This document shows positions 1 to 7,297 of a stretch of 10,258 nucleotides of DNA, one piece after another. The number at the start of each line of letters is the position of its first letter. The stretch's first letter is position 1. The stretch is from contig JAVEYH010000123.1 of the NCBI GenBank assembly GCA_034003585.1, positions 1 through 10,258 on the forward strand, written 5' to 3'. The stretch is from JAPXSY01 sp034003585. Its GTDB lineage: Bacteria > Verrucomicrobiota > Kiritimatiellia > RFP12 > UBA1067. Under the pieces are notes generated by a model. It had not been told where the DNA came from, ran no database searches, and was given only the letters and a program-made list of their open reading frames with translations. A program made the translations under genes and the position numbers.

Positions 1-148
1 GCACCGAGGAGAGCCCCAAGTCTTTCGTCAGCAGCGGCAGGACCACGTTGTAGGACTGTCGGTCGGCTTGGTTAAAGAAAAACGCGAACCAGAGCAGCGC
101 GATCAGTTCCCATTTGTAGGGCAACCACGTCTTCTTTTCATCGGGCAT
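1..148 (-). CDS. MFS transporter, N-terminal fragment
   Basis: The ATG is at 148-146 and the frame runs open off the left edge, giving 49 residues. A Shine-Dalgarno GGAG (161-158) lies 9 nt upstream. The fragment has a short charged cytoplasmic head (MPDEKKTW), then a hydrophobic first membrane helix (about residues 13-26), then the segment FFNQADRQSYNVVLPLL. An Asn/Asp-Arg-Gln after helix 1 followed by a 'VVLP' second-segment start is typical of major facilitator permeases of the anion:cation symporter/hexuronate-transporter type, which import sugar acids and related organic acids across the inner membrane. It is the third gene of the leftward run after the beta-solenoid and beta-helix genes, 107 nt after the latter's stop, so import of a breakdown product is a reasonable inference. 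Family assignment is fairly good for so short a piece; the substrate is unknown. Confidence 0.75.
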   Translation of the reverse strand, partial: MPDEKKTWLPYKWELIALLWFAFFFNQADRQSYNVVLPLLTKDLGLSSV

Positions 149-255
149 TGTTTTCGTCTCCGTTGCGTTTGCGAAACACGCACATCCGTTTGTCAGAGGA
201 ATACGCGTTGACGTTTATTGAGAATTGCAGAAGCAGATAACGGGTTAAAACCGTT

Positions 256-2817
256 TCAGTTCGTCTCCGTCTTGAGATGCGTCATCCCTGATTTCCCCTC
301 TTCCGCCGCGACGAAGACCGCCGTTTCCGGTTCACTGAGAATGTACAGCCGCACTTCGATGCGTTCGATCTTGCGTCCGTTCCGGCGGGGAACGAACACC
401 GCGAAGGAATGACGCCCGGGCTCGAGCACGAACGCCGGCGTAGGACGCGTGTCCGCCTCGGGAGCACGAACGACCTTATCGTCGGAAAAAACAAAGGCAC
501 CACCCAGCGGAACCGCCAAGACGACTGTCGCCTGCTTTTCCTCCGGAACATCGAATTCGCATTTCGCAAAGACGCTCTTGTTCTCAAAAGAGAGCCCGCA
601 GCGATTGAGGAAGACGTATCCGCCGGATCCAGATTCGCCGCGCCTCCAGTCCAACTTCGCGCCTTGCTCGGGCGGGACATCGGAATCGACCGCGGCGACG
701 CTCCACGGCGTCTTGGAATGGTCGCGCTGCCCCAGATTCAGCGAGACGATGTCGGCGCTGCCGCCGAGTTCCTTCCCGACGTCCTCAAAACGGTTGGCGC
801 CAATGAAATGCGTTTTCTCGTAACCGAAATCGACGATGCCGGCGCGGGCGTGGCGCACCGTATTCCCCTCCGCGAGCATGTCGAACGCGCCTAGGCCGAC
901 CGAGGCCTGGTCGAGTTCGTTGCCGCGGATGAGAATGGAATGGTTGTCGAAGTACTTGTCCGAGACCTTGCCGTTCGAGCCGACCGTCTCCGGGCGGAGC
1001 CCACTGTGGGCGGAACGCATGTTGCCGACAAGGCGGTTGCCGACGAACTGGACGTCCCACACGACCGCGACGCCTTTCGGCCCCGAAACGCCAACCGCCT
1101 CGAACGCGCCCGCCCGTTTCGCGTCGTTGCGGGCGACCACCGAATCGTGCGCACCCCCGTAGAGCGAAATCGCATGCTTGCTATCGCGGATGACGTTGTC
1201 CACGTAGATGACGTGCCACCGCGATTCACCCACCGAGAAGAGCGAGGTTTTGTCCGGCGCGATGTCGTAGGGCCGGTCGATTTCGTAGACGTCGCGCGAA
1301 TGCACTTTCACGATGTCGCGGCTCTGCCCCTTCCCCTTGCCGGAAATGATTTCCATTTGCTTGCCTTCCCACTGTTCCATCTTGCCCCACGGCGCTCCTA
1401 TCCAGCCGGGGAAGACGTACTTCGTCCCCGGCGGAACGTTCAACGAAACGCGCGTCCCTTCGACCTTTCCCGGCAGCAGCTCGCCGCAGTACGCGTTATT
1501 CCTCAAATCGTGCGTGATGCACTCGCGGTCACCGGAATAACGGTCGCCGTGGCGGTTACGGCTCCAGAACATCTCGCGGGTCGCGGGCAGGACCGATATG
1601 CAGATGCCGTTGAATTCGTTCTGTTCCACGACTCCTTGATGGATATTGATTGCCGCCCATCCTGTGCCGCGGAAAGACGAGCGCACGACCCGGATCTGCG
1701 ATCCGGAGAGCTGCAACTGGCGGCAGTAAACATTGTTCTTATCCGTGAAGATATCCACATCTTCGATCACTACCCGTTCGACGTTTCTCAGGTCAATCGG
1801 GTTCCCGGGCGTGTTGTAGCGCCTGATGAAATCATGCGCCATCCGGTCGTCGCGCCAAAAGTTGGTTACAAAGCGGACGGTGAGCCGTTTAAGCGAAATG
1901 TCGGTCGCGAGCGGCGGCACGTACCCCGGCGCACGCGCGGTGACGAAGCCACCGGCGAAGAGTCCCGAAGAGAGGAACAGGTCTTCGACGCCGGTCCCGG
2001 TCGCGAGTTCGATGAGCCCCCGCGGCGGATTGTGGAAGTCCGGCCAGTAGATTCCGGACGCGTCGCGGGAAAGTCCCCTGAGGACCGTGTTGGTCGGCAC
2101 GCGAAGTGTGCCGTGGACGTCGAAGCGCCCACGCGGAAAACGGACGATTCCGCCGTTCGCCTTTTCCGAAGCCTTGAACGCCGCCTCGATGGCGGTCTGG
2201 TCGTCCATTCCGTCATCCGCCTTCGCGCCGAATTCGGTGACGTCGAAGACCCTGCCACCGTTGAAATCGCGTTTCGCCGCGATCATCCACTTGCCGACGG
2301 GAATCCCGTTCGCCCGCACGGCGTACGTTCCGTACGGAACCTCCTTGGGAATCTTGGTGTCGAGACTCCAGTCGTCCCGGAATGTGATTTCGAGCGGATA
2401 TTCCTTTCCGTCCGCCGAAACGAGGGCGGCGGTTCCGACCCGCAGCGAACGCCCGAAAAGCCGTACTTCCCCTCCCGGCGTCGAACGGTCGAGGTCGTCG
2501 CCCTGCATGAACCATACGGTCGGCGCGTTGAGCGTGAACGCCGCGGACTTCTCGCCGCTCTCCGCGACTACGCGGCAGTTCGGGATCACGTCCTTTACGC
2601 TTTCCGGATATTTGAAGACGAGTCCCGTTTCGCTCACCATGTCGGGCACGACCGTCTCCCCGCCGATTTCCACCTTCGGCTTCGCGCCCCAGCTGCCGCC
2701 GGAAACGAGCACATGTTCCCCCGGCTTCACCGGATACGAAGCCCACCACGTGGCCGGCGCCTCAGCAAAAGACGCGAACGCCACCAAAGAGAAAACCGCC
2801 GCAATCGTTTTTTTCAT
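256..2817 (-). CDS. Secreted right-handed beta-helix protein, pectate-lyase-3-like
   Basis: I place the start at ATG 2817-2815 (853 aa) because it begins a clean signal peptide (MKKTIAAVFSLVAFASFAEA, about residues 1-20). A GTG at 2832, directly after the upstream stop, would only add MPGKI. GGGA lies a few bases before the ATG. Residues about 30-100 and 110-175 look like two small IPT/TIG-type beta-sandwich modules (LVSGGSWGAKPKVEIGG; GGEVRLFGRSL). From about 191 the segment FDVTEFGAKADDGMDDQTAI, followed by GGIVRFPRGRFDVHGTLRVP, is the hallmark entry of the pectate-lyase-3/GH28-like beta-helix superfamily. Solenoid coils with many isolated Asn, Gly and Val continue to about residue 700, and a beta-rich C-terminal domain follows. 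Proteins of this fold are extracytoplasmic lyases, hydrolases or epimerases acting on polysaccharides, but family membership alone does not fix the reaction or substrate and I cannot point to catalytic residues. The gene lies 15 nt downstream of the beta-solenoid gene, so the two are probably co-transcribed. Confidence 0.85.
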   Translation of the reverse strand: MKKTIAAVFSLVAFASFAEAPATWWASYPVKPGEHVLVSGGSWGAKPKVEIGGETVVPDMVSETGLVFKYPESVKDVIPNCRVVAESGEKSAAFTLNAPTVWFMQGDDLDRSTPGGEVRLFGRSLRVGTAALVSADGKEYPLEITFRDDWSLDTKIPKEVPYGTYAVRANGIPVGKWMIAAKRDFNGGRVFDVTEFGAKADDGMDDQTAIEAAFKASEKANGGIVRFPRGRFDVHGTLRVPTNTVLRGLSRDASGIYWPDFHNPPRGLIELATGTGVEDLFLSSGLFAGGFVTARAPGYVPPLATDISLKRLTVRFVTNFWRDDRMAHDFIRRYNTPGNPIDLRNVERVVIEDVDIFTDKNNVYCRQLQLSGSQIRVVRSSFRGTGWAAINIHQGVVEQNEFNGICISVLPATREMFWSRNRHGDRYSGDRECITHDLRNNAYCGELLPGKVEGTRVSLNVPPGTKYVFPGWIGAPWGKMEQWEGKQMEIISGKGKGQSRDIVKVHSRDVYEIDRPYDIAPDKTSLFSVGESRWHVIYVDNVIRDSKHAISLYGGAHDSVVARNDAKRAGAFEAVGVSGPKGVAVVWDVQFVGNRLVGNMRSAHSGLRPETVGSNGKVSDKYFDNHSILIRGNELDQASVGLGAFDMLAEGNTVRHARAGIVDFGYEKTHFIGANRFEDVGKELGGSADIVSLNLGQRDHSKTPWSVAAVDSDVPPEQGAKLDWRRGESGSGGYVFLNRCGLSFENKSVFAKCEFDVPEEKQATVVLAVPLGGAFVFSDDKVVRAPEADTRPTPAFVLEPGRHSFAVFVPRRNGRKIERIEVRLYILSEPETAVFVAAEEGKSGMTHLKTETN

Positions 2818-2832
2818 GATTTTTCCCGGCAC

Positions 2833-4908
2833 TTACTGTAACGAGAAGACAAGCCCTTTGGCGACTTGGGCCCAGATGCCTGGACGCGCGGGGTCATCGG
2901 TAGGATTTTGGACGACTTTCACCGGTCCGATGCATTCGACGTCGCAGAAGCGGTCGCCGCCGCTCACACCCTGCTTGTCGCCGTATTTCGCGCCCGAGTT
3001 GAACGTCACGAGCTGTACCCAATTGGAGGTTGAAGAAAAACGGCTACCGTCCACGACGAGCTTTGCCTTGTCGTCGATGTACAGGGTCTTGCGGATCGTG
3101 ACCTGTCCGGGATTCTCTCCGGAGAGATCGAACTTGAGGATCGAATTCGCGCCGTTTGTCGCATAGAGCCACGGCGTGTTGACCGTGCCGCCTTCGCAAA
3201 GTTCGAGCGTGCCTTCGCCGTCGTCGCCGAGATATATGCCCCTCTCACCGTACGCCGTATGATAGTAACTTGCGTTCTTCAAGCTGAACAGGCCCTTCGC
3301 GTTGTGGCGGTCTTCCGGATAAGTGGCCGTGATGGCCGTGCGGCCGATCATGCTGAGCCGGGCTCCTCCCACGAAAGTGCTGCCGTGGCCCAGATCCTGT
3401 CGGAAAGCCCCTCCGGTCATCCGCCATTCGCCCTTGCCGCCGCCCATGCCGATGATGACATGGCCGTCGGACATGAAAAACCCGCCGCTGATGGTGACCG
3501 CGCCGTCGGCATATCCAAGGCCGACCGCAGTCATGTATGTGTTGGAGACGCCGCCGCCGGCGATGTTCAGTTCGCCGTAACGGTAATTGGTGTTCTCCGC
3601 GGAGGGCGCCTGGCGTCCGTCACCGACGGCGAGACCGGTAAACGTACTCGTCGAAGAGGATCCCGTCACGTTCAGGATGCCGCCCGCGACGTTGACGACT
3701 CCCGTAACCGCCACATTGGTGTAGGTGTTGTTGAAGTCCGTGCCGATGAAGGTGCCGTAGATGCCGCCCTGATGGACATAGCCCTTCTTGATGTCGAACT
3801 GCGCGTAACCGTACGTCGCACCGATCGCAAGTGTGTGATGTACCCGGAACTCGTTGTCGGAATCAAAAGTCAAGTAGGTCTCGCCGCCTTTGGCAGTCAG
3901 CCCCAAGCCGACAAAAAGCGAACCGTAATAGCCGGTGCCGTTGAAGTCCGCCCGGGAATGATCGCGGAATTCGACGCGGCAGGGCACGGACGTCGTTCGC
4001 GGACGGATGTGGAATATCTGACTTCGCTTTTCAGCGTTGGTGAAACTCGCGTAATCAGAGAAAATCACCGTTCCCGAACCGAACAGTTGTTCGACGTTGG
4101 CGGAGTACCGCGAAATGTAGCGGCTCGTCCCCGAGAAACGCAGCTCCGGACCGGGAAGGCCTTCGGCGGACGGTCCCATCAGCACGCAGCCGTAAAGATT
4201 GAAGTCGCTGTTCACCACGTTGAGGAGAGCATACTCCTGAAAAAACGAGAAGAAGCCGGTGCTTAAGTTAATGTTGTGCAGGTTCAAGACGCCGCCGTTG
4301 ACGACGTCGATCCGCGAGGTCGCGGTCTCGGTTCCGGCCAGGTAGAGCTTTTCGTATCCGGAATTGACGATATTGAGATTCGTGACCGCGAGCTCGCCGC
4401 CGTCGACATGGATTTTAGAGCCTCCCCGGACATCAAGCGCTTTCATGTCCCGCCAAACCTTCTTGAAATTCCCGACGTCGATGCGGACGGAACTTCCGTT
4501 CGGAATCGTCATCTCGGTTCCTCCGAGTAGCCACAGCCCGCGGGGAGTTGTGTACACCGTGGTCCCGTTTTCCGGACGGTAGATCATGTAGTTGGTGTAT
4601 GCGGGCAAGACCGTCAGCGAAGAAGCGACGTTGATCCCGGCCTTCCCTGCGGCGGCATCCATGTGCAGATAAGGCACCGTCGCCGCCTGGTTTACGGTTA
4701 TTATCGCGTCCGCCGTCGGGATGATGTAGCCGTTCGCGACGGTCGTATCGTTCGAACACGGCACGACGCCGGTATCCCAATGTGCCGTATCGGAAAAATT
4801 CCCGTTCCAGACACCATCGGCCGCCTGCCATTTCGACTGGTAATAGGTGATGTCGCCAAACGCCGCGAACGCGGCAAAAACAACAATAAGCGACAGGAAT
4901 GGGTTCAT
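2833..4908 (-). CDS. Secreted Gly/Asn-rich beta-solenoid surface protein
   Basis: This is a 691-aa protein with a signal peptide (MNPFLSLIVVFAAFAAFG, cleavage near residue 18). Just after it, residues 27-52 contain WQAADGVWNGNFSDTAHWD followed by TGVVP and a Cys/Asn/Asp stretch. This resembles the 'W..G.WS...nW..GvvP...D' opening of autotransporter-like or PEP-CTERM-type beta-strand-repeat proteins. The body is Gly, Asn, Thr and Val rich with imperfect coils, clearest at about 403-515, where 'G.l.i.GG' units recur (VVNVAGGILNVTG, GELNIAGGG, AVTISGGFF, EWRMTGGAF) with short GLG or IGMG turns between. No outer-membrane barrel, PEP-CTERM anchor or other sorting tail is visible; the protein simply ends in GLVFSLQ. 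It is probably a secreted or loosely attached adhesin or glycan-contacting protein; no enzyme motif was recognised. It is the first gene of the pair with the beta-helix protein. Confidence 0.75.
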   Translation of the reverse strand: MNPFLSLIVVFAAFAAFGDITYYQSKWQAADGVWNGNFSDTAHWDTGVVPCSNDTTVANGYIIPTADAIITVNQAATVPYLHMDAAAGKAGINVASSLTVLPAYTNYMIYRPENGTTVYTTPRGLWLLGGTEMTIPNGSSVRIDVGNFKKVWRDMKALDVRGGSKIHVDGGELAVTNLNIVNSGYEKLYLAGTETATSRIDVVNGGVLNLHNINLSTGFFSFFQEYALLNVVNSDFNLYGCVLMGPSAEGLPGPELRFSGTSRYISRYSANVEQLFGSGTVIFSDYASFTNAEKRSQIFHIRPRTTSVPCRVEFRDHSRADFNGTGYYGSLFVGLGLTAKGGETYLTFDSDNEFRVHHTLAIGATYGYAQFDIKKGYVHQGGIYGTFIGTDFNNTYTNVAVTGVVNVAGGILNVTGSSSTSTFTGLAVGDGRQAPSAENTNYRYGELNIAGGGVSNTYMTAVGLGYADGAVTISGGFFMSDGHVIIGMGGGKGEWRMTGGAFRQDLGHGSTFVGGARLSMIGRTAITATYPEDRHNAKGLFSLKNASYYHTAYGERGIYLGDDGEGTLELCEGGTVNTPWLYATNGANSILKFDLSGENPGQVTIRKTLYIDDKAKLVVDGSRFSSTSNWVQLVTFNSGAKYGDKQGVSGGDRFCDVECIGPVKVVQNPTDDPARPGIWAQVAKGLVFSLQ

Positions 4909-4922
4909 TTCATTTCCTCTCC
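4906..4922 (-). promoter_or_regulatory. Strong RBS and overlapping two-codon ORF before the beta-solenoid gene
   Basis: The minus strand reads GGAGAGGAA (4922-4914), then ATGAAATGA. The Shine-Dalgarno GGAGAGG is 7 nt from the chosen ATG (4908-4906), which fixes that start. An out-of-frame ATG at 4913-4911 makes a minimal ORF (Met-Lys-stop) whose TGA overlaps the real start codon as ATGA. This could be chance, or could give termination-reinitiation at the main start. Confidence 0.6.
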
Positions 4923-4950
4923 GTTTTCGATTTACTGATCACGGCAGTAC

Positions 4951-4969
4951 ACCAGTCCCCGCGACTGGT
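4951..4969. other. Perfect hairpin in the 124-nt gap between the two gene groups
   Basis: ACCAGTC (4951-4957) and GACTGGT (4963-4969) are perfect 7-bp inverted arms around a 5-nt loop. No T tract follows on the minus strand, so this is not a convincing intrinsic terminator for the oxidoreductase operon. It would lie in the leader of the beta-solenoid mRNA, about 40 nt before the start codon. It could be an mRNA stabiliser, a processing site or a protein-binding palindrome. I see no good -35/-10 pair in the gap 4909-5032, so readthrough from the upstream genes remains possible. Confidence 0.45.
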
Positions 4970-5032
4970 CTCTGTTGTTCCCTGCTTTTACAAATATCCA
5001 TAGAATTGTTCCGCTCGTCCTCGCGGGCGGTA

Positions 5033-6301
5033 TCAACCTTTGCCGGCACGCGGTGCGTTCTCTTCTTGGGGCAGGACGATGTCTGCGGAGCCTTCAAAGT
5101 CGAGGGCGCTCGGTTTGAAGTTCATGTTGTAGAAGGGGGATTCTTTGTTTTTGAGAATGTCCGAGAGGCGCACGGCCTGGCCGGTGTACGCGGAAAGACG
5201 TCCCATGATTGCTGCCGCTGTGGCATAAGCGATTGTTTCGCCCTCATTGAGCTGTTTGCCGTGGATCACGCTGTCTAACAGGGCCGAGTGCTCGTTGACG
5301 TAGGGGTTGCCCTCGTTCCCGAGGTCCTCCAGTTGCAGCTCTTTGCCGTCATAGCGGCGGATCTTGCCTCCGCCTGAAATTTCGGCCTGGTCGGTGGAGA
5401 AGAGCTCGCCCACGCGGTTCCAGCAGCCGGGAATCTGGCGAGCGAGGCTGTGGATGTGCAGACCGTCACCGTAATCGAAGTCCGTGCTGAAAAAGTCGTA
5501 TTGATCGCCAGTGTGGCGGCGTGTGCGCGCGCCGACCGCAACGGCCATATGCGGGTAGCGGCCGATGAACCAGTTGGCCACGTCGATGTTGTGGACGTGC
5601 TGCTCGACGATATGGTCACCGGACATCTCGGCCCAGTTCATCCAGTTGTTGGCCATATACTGCGCGTTCGTGACTCCGGGTTTGCGGGGACGGACGCTGC
5701 CCCAACCGCCGCACCAGTAGATGTTGCCGCCGCGGACCGTACCGAGCTGCCCCTTCTGGAAAGCCAGCGCCTGACGCATGTAGGCGCCCTGATGACGGCG
5801 CTGCGTGCCGGTCACCAGCGTCAACTGTTTGGCCTTGGCCGCCGCCGCGCATTCCAGCACATGGCGGACGCCCTGCGGATCGACCGCGATCGGTTTTTCG
5901 GCGAACACATGCTTGCCGGCCTTGATGCAGGCGGCGAGATGCCGCGGGCGGAAAGCGGGCGGCGCGCCCAGGATCACGATCTCGATGGCGGGCACATCGA
6001 GCATCTTGAAATAGCCGTCACCGCCGCCGAAGGCGAATTTCTCATCGCAGCCGAACTGCTTGCAGCGGCGCTGCGCCTCTTCGAGGAAAAAGTCGTGGGC
6101 GGCCAGCAGTTGGACGGTGTGGCCCATCTTCTTGGCGGCTTCGGTCATGTTTTCCAACGCAGCGGACGCGCGTCGTCCGGAACCGATCATGGCGACGTTG
6201 AAGGTCCGCGCGGCCCCTTGCGCAGACACGACCGCGGGGGCGGCGGCCATCATGGCCGAGAATACGGACGCGTTTTTGATGAAGTCTCTGCGGTTCTGCA
6301 T
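5033..6301 (-). CDS. Tat-exported Gfo/Idh/MocA family oxidoreductase (second copy in operon)
   Basis: The protein has 422 aa, starts at ATG 6301-6299 and has GGGA upstream. Residues 1-29 form a textbook twin-arginine signal: NRRDFIK, a hydrophobic Ala/Met run, then an Ala-X-Ala-like site near VVSAQGA. The Rossmann domain follows: VAMIGSGRRA (Gly40-X-Gly42 in the dinucleotide loop), the AEKPIAVDP loop with Glu135-Lys136-Pro137, then an alpha/beta substrate domain. In the latter, GDHIVEQHVHNIDVANW (His230, His235, His237) carries the histidines typical of the active site. The family performs NAD(P)-dependent oxidation or reduction of sugar or polyol hydroxyls; exported members such as Zymomonas glucose-fructose oxidoreductase keep a tightly bound cofactor. 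Length fits the family with a signal peptide. It is the last gene of the three-gene minus-strand unit, 60 nt after the isomerase stop. The sugar substrate cannot be read from the sequence. Confidence 0.9.
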   Translation of the reverse strand: MQNRRDFIKNASVFSAMMAAAPAVVSAQGAARTFNVAMIGSGRRASAALENMTEAAKKMGHTVQLLAAHDFFLEEAQRRCKQFGCDEKFAFGGGDGYFKMLDVPAIEIVILGAPPAFRPRHLAACIKAGKHVFAEKPIAVDPQGVRHVLECAAAAKAKQLTLVTGTQRRHQGAYMRQALAFQKGQLGTVRGGNIYWCGGWGSVRPRKPGVTNAQYMANNWMNWAEMSGDHIVEQHVHNIDVANWFIGRYPHMAVAVGARTRRHTGDQYDFFSTDFDYGDGLHIHSLARQIPGCWNRVGELFSTDQAEISGGGKIRRYDGKELQLEDLGNEGNPYVNEHSALLDSVIHGKQLNEGETIAYATAAAIMGRLSAYTGQAVRLSDILKNKESPFYNMNFKPSALDFEGSADIVLPQEENAPRAGKG

Positions 6302-6320
6302 GGGGTTCCCTTTTCTTGAA

Positions 6321-6356
6321 GTCGGACAGGTCGGACACGTCCGACAGGTCTGACAA
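6321..6356. repeat. Four 9-bp tandem repeats in the spacer between isomerase and oxidoreductase
   Basis: Four adjoining 9-bp units start at 6321, 6330, 6339 and 6348. Their plus-strand consensus is GTCSGACAG, with one or two changes per unit. Units 2 and 3 together form a near-perfect palindrome: GTCGGAC (6330-6336), a 2-nt centre AC, GTCCGAC (6339-6345). The array fills most of the 60-nt gap between the isomerase stop and the next start and stops about 20 nt short of the ATG. Read in one frame it would give a Leu-Ser-Asp-like repeat, but no gene uses that frame. Function is unknown; an RNA hairpin between cistrons or a dispersed genomic mini-repeat are both possible. Confidence 0.8.
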
Positions 6357-6361
6357 GGCGG

Positions 6362-7297
6362 TTATGCCTGATCCCACTGTGTGCGCATGCGCGCGGCGGC
6401 TTGCGCCAGCAGGTGTTTCTTCTGGTCGTCGGTCGTACCCTTCGGATAGCCGGCCTCGATGCTCACCGCGCCGCGGTACCCGGTCAGCTTCAAGCCTTTG
6501 AAGCCGTCAACGTAGTTGTCCGCAGCGCCGTCGGTTCCCGGGATCTTGCGGGTCTTGCGCGAGGCGATGTGGACATGTTTGAGATAGTTCCCGGCCGAGA
6601 GGAAGGCACCCATGTCACTCGTTTCCTCGGAGGTCATGTGCCAGAAGTCGCCCATCACACCGATTGCGGGGCTTTTTGCGTCGCGTGCGATCGACGCGCC
6701 GTCGGCAACCTGACGCAGAAACATGGTCTCGTTGCGGTTGAGCGGCTCCATGATGATGCACGTGCCGCATTGTTCGGCATGGCTCAGGATTTCGGGCAGG
6801 ATCTCCTTGAGATAGCGTTCGCGCAATTCGGGGAAGGGCAGGTCGATTTTTTTGCGGGCGGGGCACATGATGACGCCAACCGCGCCGAGCTTGCCGGCGC
6901 TTTCGACAATACTCTTCGTGGTGTCGATCACCGCGCGGCGTTCCACGGGGTCGGCCATGCCGGCGTTGCCCCGCGCGCTGATGCAGGTCACGCTGAAGCG
7001 CAGCTTGCGGTTTTTGATCGCGGCGGCCATTCCGTCAGCGTTCTTGGCCAGCCACTCCCAGTTCCCGCCATTGATCTCGACGCGGTCATAGCCATTGGCC
7101 TCGAGGAAATCATAACGCTCCGCAAAGCCTGCTCCGGGCACCAGCATCTGCTGGCAGCCGATATGCAGCTCGGCAGGAGGTTCCGGGGCCTTGAGGAGCG
7201 GCATGCCGTTTGCGGCCGCGCGCGCTTGCGGCGCCCGCAGCAACGCCGCGCCGCCGAGCCCCGCGGCGGCTGCCTTGATGAAAGAACGTCGATTCAC
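6362..7297 (-). CDS. Tat-signal sugar isomerase/epimerase-like TIM barrel
   Basis: The protein has 311 aa and starts at GTG 7297-7295. GGAGG (7309-7305) is 7 nt upstream, and the start overlaps the preceding gene's TGA by 4 nt (GTGA), so translation is probably coupled. The N-terminus MNRRSFIKAAAAGLGGAALL is a Tat-type signal, with possible cleavage near residue 28. The rest is a xylose-isomerase-like/AP-endonuclease-2-type TIM barrel. Likely metal ligands sit at the ends of successive strands: Glu184 (IIMEPLNR), Asp217 with His220 (MGDFWHM), His243 (KHVHIAS) and Glu281 (VSIEAGY). This is the Glu-Asp-His-Glu set used by tagatose-3-epimerase, hydroxypyruvate isomerase and IolE/IolI-like enzymes. 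It probably binds a divalent metal and rearranges a keto-sugar made by the neighbouring oxidoreductases. An exported member of this normally cytoplasmic family is uncommon in model bacteria but familiar in PVC bacteria. The exact reaction is not assignable. Confidence 0.85.
   Translation of the reverse strand: MNRRSFIKAAAAGLGGAALLRAPQARAAANGMPLLKAPEPPAELHIGCQQMLVPGAGFAERYDFLEANGYDRVEINGGNWEWLAKNADGMAAAIKNRKLRFSVTCISARGNAGMADPVERRAVIDTTKSIVESAGKLGAVGVIMCPARKKIDLPFPELRERYLKEILPEILSHAEQCGTCIIMEPLNRNETMFLRQVADGASIARDAKSPAIGVMGDFWHMTSEETSDMGAFLSAGNYLKHVHIASRKTRKIPGTDGAADNYVDGFKGLKLTGYRGAVSIEAGYPKGTTDDQKKHLLAQAAARMRTQWDQA

Noticed and set aside
239..255. Inverted repeat AACGG-N7-CCGTT after the beta-helix stop, as a terminator
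   Set aside because: The stem is only 5 bp, the loop is AT-rich and no T tract follows on the minus strand.
2815..2832. GTG at 2832 as the start of the beta-helix protein
   Set aside because: It adds MPGKI in front of a complete signal peptide; the ATG at 2817 gives a normal Lys-Lys n-region.
940..2841. A 633-codon open frame on the plus strand
   Set aside because: It is fully antisense to the beta-helix gene, has Arg/Asp/Val-rich composition typical of a high-GC shadow frame, shows no domain, and has no ribosome site suited to its start.
3259..4266. A 335-codon plus-strand open frame
   Set aside because: It is antisense to the beta-solenoid gene, whose signal peptide, RBS and coil repeats support the minus strand; the plus frame shows only shadow composition.
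5011..5030. Second hairpin (CCGCTCG/CGGGCGG) just after the oxidoreductase stop as a terminator
   Set aside because: On the minus strand the stem has a C-A mismatch and is followed by AACAATT, not a T run.
5450..6319. A 289-codon plus-strand open frame
   Set aside because: It is antisense to a clear Gfo/Idh/MocA gene; no recognisable motif.
6321..6356. CRISPR array
   Set aside because: The units are 9 bp, directly adjoining, with no spacers and no cas genes nearby.
6042..6377. Minus-strand frame with a Leu-Ser-Asp repeat, as a possible small repeat protein
   Set aside because: The repeat is just the translation of the 9-bp tandem DNA array, and the frame then runs out of phase through the oxidoreductase gene.
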